NCBI GenBank assembly: GCA_018389105.1
Contig: JACATO010000989.1
Coordinates: forward strand, 620,001-684,000
DNA from: Nautilus pompilius
Lineage: Eukaryota > Mollusca > Cephalopoda > Nautilida > Nautilidae
Direction of reading: 5' to 3'
Length of the DNA stretch: 64,000 nucleotides
The first letter of the stretch is position 1; each line of letters opens with the position of its first letter. Under the pieces are notes generated by a model that made no database searches, had not been told where the DNA came from, and saw nothing but the letters and a program-made list of their open reading frames with translations. The position numbers were made by a program, and so were the translations under genes. Shown here piece by piece: positions 61,597 through 64,000 of the stretch.

Positions 61597-63339
61597 TTTT
61601 GGTGGGGAGGTAAAAACTCAGAACATAAGCTTATAGTTAAAGTGGAGAGCTATGGTTCTTTTTGTGATCAGCTTATGCTTCCTCCAGAAAGACAGTAGTT
61701 ATTGGGATACCATTAGGGGGAGGGGATATTTTGGGTTTTTTAAATAATTGTAACAGAACAGAATGACAGATAAACACCATAGAATGTTGCATGAAAAGCA
61801 TGCTGCTTGTGAGCAGATGCTGTAGCCAGGAGGAAATAATTGTGCATTGGTTGTATAATGCAATGCTTGTGTTTCCACGTGTAACAGGCTGATGGAGATA
61901 ACATGGGAAATGCGCACCCATGATAGGTTAGATAATTCTCCTGACAAATGTATCCCTAACAGGCTTGCATCATGATGTAACATGTGGCTGCTCACTTGTG
62001 AAGGTCCAACTTGCATCATTTTGCACAGTAACTTTGTTTTACTTAAACTAGAAAAGAAGTTTTCTCATTTGCGCACGTGAATATTGCAAATTGTGTGGAC
62101 ATCATAAAGAACTGAGCCACCTTGTCAGACCGTTGTGCCATTTATGGACCTTTATGGTTCCAAGTGTATTTCTGAAACATCAAGTTTGTGAACATTGAAT
62201 ACTTTGAATTCATTCTGGAACTCAGAGCCTTGTTCTATCTGTAATGGTTTGAAATGGCCAGGCATGGCACAGAAATCAGTACTGTATGAATAATGATTTT
62301 TACCACTTTAATTGCAGACATTAAAAACCAAAGGTCATCCCTGTGACATTTATTATTTAATCAGTCATTTAAAAGTTGAAGCAAAATCCGAAACTTTGTC
62401 CAGTTCAAACAAGTAAATATTTCTCAAATGAGATTTCTATGCAGTAGCCTATTTAGTGAAAAATAAAACCATCGGTTGTAGCAATTATTTGACAGCAATG
62501 TCTTATAAATCACTTTCATTTGTAAATTTATTTCATCTTGTTTTTGATTATCTACTTTAAAAATCTTTTACTAACTGACCAGAATGGAATACATAGGTAT
62601 TCAGGAATTATGGCTGGTTGCCATCTCTTGTTTGCACAAGTTTTTAATGGTGTTTGGCCTCTGGAAGTAGACAGTCCCTGCCATTCTGACTATGGCTTGT
62701 TCATGCTTCTCTTGTGTGCTAGGAATTTGATAGTTAAAAGGTTCAGAAGTATGTGCAACTATGTAGTTATTAAGAATTTTTTTTTTTTTTTGTACTTTCA
62801 GGATGATTATAATAAGTATTACTCTAATTATTGGGAAAAAACAACATTTTTATGAGCAAGTTATTTATCTTTATGGCTGTGATGTGGCAAAAGAAGCTCA
62901 TTACTTATAATTGGTGCATAAACCAACCAGTTGAAAAATTAATGAGGTGTACTGTATTGCTGATGTAGTGGTTGACGGATGTCCAACATTTCGATTCAGG
63001 TTGTAGCAGTATTTCAGTATGACATACTCTCAGTTTTTATTTTTTGTCTGAACTGCTATAAAAATACAGAAATACTATTAACAATAAAAGATGGGGAAAT
63101 TAATATTAACAAAACTCCTGTTGGCATTTTTGTTGAGGAGGCAGGGGTGGAGGCTGCTATTATTTTAAGTGTCATTCTAATGTAGAGCTCTGCAAAGTTT
63201 GATAATCCAACCAAACTGTCCATGAAATATTGAGGAAGTATGATGAGCTACGATAAACAAACGGAAATAACCTGCCCTTTTTTAAAGATTATTTGCTACT
63301 AGCATAGAATACAATTGGCGTCGTTGTGCACTTCCTTGA

Positions 63340-63440
63340 CTACAGGGAGATCTGCCAAATTGAGCTGGCCCCAACCAGGATTTGAACACACGCCTTCAGC
63401 TTGAGTAGTTGGGTACTCTAACCCCCACCCAGCTACAGAA
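63340..63440 (-). repeat. tRNA-derived SINE head
   Basis: On the minus strand: GTTAGAGTACCCAACTACTC (A box and anticodon arm), then GGCGTGTGTTCAAATCCTGG (B box, close to GGTTCRANNCC). The most tRNA-like head in the window; the body is short or lost. Confidence 0.72.
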
Positions 63441-63944
63441 TACATAATATAAATGTTTATAAGTTTGATGATTAATAGCAGGCAAAAGATAAAATCAGTT
63501 ATTCTTCTGCATTTCCATGTCCTAGGAATTAATTACGGTAACTATTGTTTTTGTTTTATCTACCTTGTTTTCAGGAGAAACTCCTGCACAAGTGTGCTTG
63601 AAGATAGATACAGACACATCTTGTGGCATCATCAGGATGTGACAGGGTGAATAGTGCATGAGTGCTCTTTGGTCACTTCAAAAGCACTAAATAACAAATG
63701 TTTCTTCATACTCTCCTTAGCTCCTTATAAAGCGTGTTAATGTTTGCGAGTTATTTTTATTATGGCTATGTGTTTTTGAGATGGGCCCCACTGAGGGTCC
63801 AGTAATCTGATAATGTATGTTTTTTTAAACATTTGGGGTTCAGTATGTAGAGTAAGTAATGAAATTTCCCAAGTATTAAAAAAACAAGCAGATATTTAAT
63901 AGTTTAATTTCACTTTCCCTCACTTTCTGTTTTCTTTATTTCAG

Positions 63945-63971
63945 GTCCACCTGGACCTTCTGGGGAACCAG
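63945..63971 (+). CDS. Collagen-like gene, exon 9 (last in window)
   Basis: A 27-bp mini-exon (three triplets, GPPGPSGEPG when joined to the split glycines) between acceptor tttatttcag and consensus donor gtgagt. Exons of 27 bp are a multiple of the 9-bp collagen unit. The gene continues beyond the right edge of the window, so the C-terminal domain that would decide the family is not visible. Confidence 0.9.
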
Positions 63972-64000
63972 GTGAGTTCGTTTACATTTTTTTATCTGAC

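Larger units (their letters stand above)
56446..63339. other. Intron 8, main part
   Basis: About 6.9 kb with little recognisable content apart from GA and TA microsatellites. Less AT-rich patches at 57,000-57,160 and 57,300-57,680, and a possible B-box (GGGTTCAATAATCC) at 58,213, may mark old SINEs. CAGTAGCTCTAATCTGTTTT at 60,678 resembles a hAT terminus but no partner end was found. Confidence 0.45.

Noticed and set aside
62790..62860. Acceptor-like tttcag at 62,802
   Set aside because: In the required phase the next codon is TGA.
63340..63440. Possible tRNA gene
   Set aside because: A and B boxes are present but acceptor and T stems cannot be paired; related heads recur elsewhere, so it is a SINE.
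63570..63645. Acceptor ttttcag followed by GETPAQVCLKIDTDTSCG
   Set aside because: It is not collagenous, has no donor before the stop, and exon 9 joins exon 8 in perfect register without it.

Overview
The window is eukaryotic, AT-rich, intron-rich animal DNA. It contains one recognisable host gene, on the + strand: nine short exons of a collagen-like (Gly-X-Y) protein between 31,132 and 63,971. Introns run from 192 bp to about 10.3 kb. The gene enters from the left and leaves at the right edge, so its N-terminus and C-terminus are not visible. Every visible splice junction after the first exon is phase 1. Most exons are multiples of 9 bp that split a glycine codon, the classic collagen gene pattern. 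The first visible exon carries FCQATKEYC directly before the first Gly-X-Y triplets. This two-cysteine linker resembles what I recall of gliomedin-type colmedins (type II membrane proteins with collagen and olfactomedin domains), but the defining domains lie outside the window, so that assignment is an inference. A second two-cysteine interruption (NCTC) is assembled across the exon 7/exon 8 junction.

Layout. 1-31 kb: no supported host exon; it holds remnants of DNA transposons and retroelements (Tigger-like, mariner, hAT-like, LINE, tRNA-derived SINEs), microsatellites and a small foldback repeat. 31-46 kb: exons 1-7 with introns carrying a second Tigger-like copy, a Tc1-like remnant and a 1.75-kb DNA transposon with long inverted repeats and an unbroken ORF of about 354 residues. 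46-54 kb: intron 7 with two hAT elements, one with a perfect 8-bp target duplication. 53.6-64 kb: exon 8, a decayed second mariner, SINEs, a long stretch with little recognisable content, and exon 9 at the right edge.

Organism. Base composition, abundant tRNA-derived SINEs, mariner/Tigger/hAT elements and the recurrent 12-mer AAGGGAGATAAC (which I associate from memory with molluscan DNA) suggest a lophotrochozoan, probably a mollusc. This is not proven here. There is no prokaryotic operon, CRISPR array or defence system. The least explained material is the long-TIR transposon with its intact ORF, the foldback repeat, a CpG-rich doubly open segment inside intron 5, and the recurrent AAGGGAGATAAC motif.
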